Source: Kaistia dalseonensis
GTDB lineage: Bacteria > Pseudomonadota > Alphaproteobacteria > Rhizobiales > Kaistiaceae
Reading direction: 5' to 3'
Length of the DNA: 64,000 nt
Assembly: GCF_030814715.1 (NCBI RefSeq)
Contig: NZ_JAUSVO010000004.1
Location: 186,001-250,000 of the forward strand
Shown piece by piece: positions 63,338 through 64,000 of the stretch; the first letter of the stretch is position 1; every line of letters begins with the position of its first letter. The position numbers were made by a program, and so were the translations under genes. The notes beneath the pieces were generated by a model. That model searched no databases. It saw only the letters and a program-made list of their open reading frames with translations, and was not told the DNA's origin.

Positions 63338-64000
63338 TCAGTTGGTCGGGATCAGGTTCTGGTAATCGGCGAGATCGGGCAGCTTGCGGATCTCGGCCAG
63401 ATGCTGCTCGAACGCGGGCTGCGGGAACTCGAACTTGATCGGATCCTTGCCTTCGGTGCAGGCAAACTTGTCATAGAACTTGCAGATATTGTCCTTTGTT
63501 ACCATGACGTGGTTCACGAGGACGGTGTCCGGCACCGACTTGCCGGCGAGTTCCATCAGCGCGAGCGGGATCAGGTAGTTGCCATAGCGCTCGGGGAAGT
63601 AGCCGACCGATGCGACGAAGCTGGGCTCGTCGACCATGGTCTGGAGTTCGTCGGCGCCCATGCCCACCACGATCAGGTCAGCCTCGCGGCCGGCCTGCTT
63701 CACGGCGCGCATCATGCCGGTGGCAGCCTGGTCGTTGATCGCCGTCACCATGATCGGCGCGCCATCGGGAATACGGCCGATGACGTTGTTCATCTGGGTG
63801 AAGCTCTCTTCGAGCGTGTTCTTGGTGTCGATCTTGATGATGTGATCGGCCGGGAAGCCCGGTACGGCGGCTTCGAAGCCGGCAACCTGGCCACCGGTAC
63901 GCATGGCCGGGATCGCGCCCGACTGCGGCAGTTCGCCGACGACGAAATAGCCGGTCTTGACCTTGTCGGCACCGAACTTGGCGATTGCGGCCTGACCGAG
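63338..64000 (-). CDS. Sugar-binding protein of the RbsB class (partial, 5' end beyond window)
   Basis: At least 220 residues of the C-terminal part are present; the frame stays open to the window end. Features are ELPQSGAIPAM, GFPADHIIKIDTKNT, MVTAINDQAATGMMRAVKQAG and YFPERYGNYLIPLALMELAGK, the periplasmic-binding type I fold (ribose/galactose class), ending ADYQNLIPTN. Two Cys (ICKFYDKFAC) near the C-terminus could form a disulphide. It should be the first gene of the second sugar operon and the source of its promoter, which lies outside the window. Confidence 0.9.
   Translation of the reverse strand, partial: LGQAAIAKFGADKVKTGYFVVGELPQSGAIPAMRTGGQVAGFEAAVPGFPADHIIKIDTKNTLEESFTQMNNVIGRIPDGAPIMVTAINDQAATGMMRAVKQAGREADLIVVGMGADELQTMVDEPSFVASVGYFPERYGNYLIPLALMELAGKSVPDTVLVNHVMVTKDNICKFYDKFACTEGKDPIKFEFPQPAFEQHLAEIRKLPDLADYQNLIPTN

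Overview
The window is a GC-rich (roughly two-thirds G+C by eye), densely packed chromosomal segment. Its glg cluster, complete C-P lyase set, rhizobial-style sugar ABC operons and codon habits suggest an alphaproteobacterium of the Hyphomicrobiales (Rhizobiales); genus is not resolved. I see no rRNA or tRNA genes, CRISPR array, integrase or transposase. Almost every gene is annotated from protein motifs recognised by eye, without database searches.

Layout: (1) 2-7270, glycogen metabolism on the + strand: the 3' end of glgP, then glgB, glgC, glgA and glgX. (2) 7385-23013, a surface or exopolysaccharide locus of mixed orientation: cupin-like protein, CelD/HfsK-type GNAT, an acyltransferase-polymerase-flippase operon, a GumC-like chain-length protein with a degenerate kinase domain, three family-4 type glycosyltransferases, a WecG/TagA/CpsF transferase, a Tat-exported GH10 hydrolase and a GIPC-transferase-like protein. 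No priming transferase or outer-membrane exporter is in view. (3) 23071-35286, phosphonate uptake and C-P lyase: a hexapeptide acetyltransferase, phnCDE1E2, divergent phnF, and phnGHIJ-GNAT-phnKLMN. A perfect 20-bp palindrome lies between phnF and phnG, and a hairpin containing both stop codons separates phnE2 from phnF. (4) 35293-41767, a GNAT, an SDR, a membrane-anchored glycerophosphodiesterase, and a patatin/GntP permease pair.

(5) 41783-54546, an orphan sugar system. A TetR regulator divides a minus-strand catabolic operon (Tm-1-like protein, PEP-hydrolase-family protein, cupin, two xylose-isomerase-like TIM barrels, a Gfo/Idh/MocA dehydrogenase with a histone H1-like tail) from a plus-strand ABC transporter (binding protein, two permeases, a 62-residue membrane protein, two different ATPases). 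(6) 55476-64000, a second sugar system on the minus strand: ribose-type binding protein, double ATPase and permease, then a FadR-type GntR regulator, Gfo/Idh/MocA dehydrogenase, TIM-barrel isomerase, SDR, acetoacetate-decarboxylase-family enzyme, L-rhamnose mutarotase and a second SDR. Many junctions overlap by four bases (ATGA), which suggests translational coupling.

The two sugar systems share the same core (Gfo/Idh/MocA dehydrogenase plus TIM-barrel isomerase) but have different accessory enzymes. Their substrates cannot be read from the sequence, and they are the best candidates here for undescribed biochemistry.
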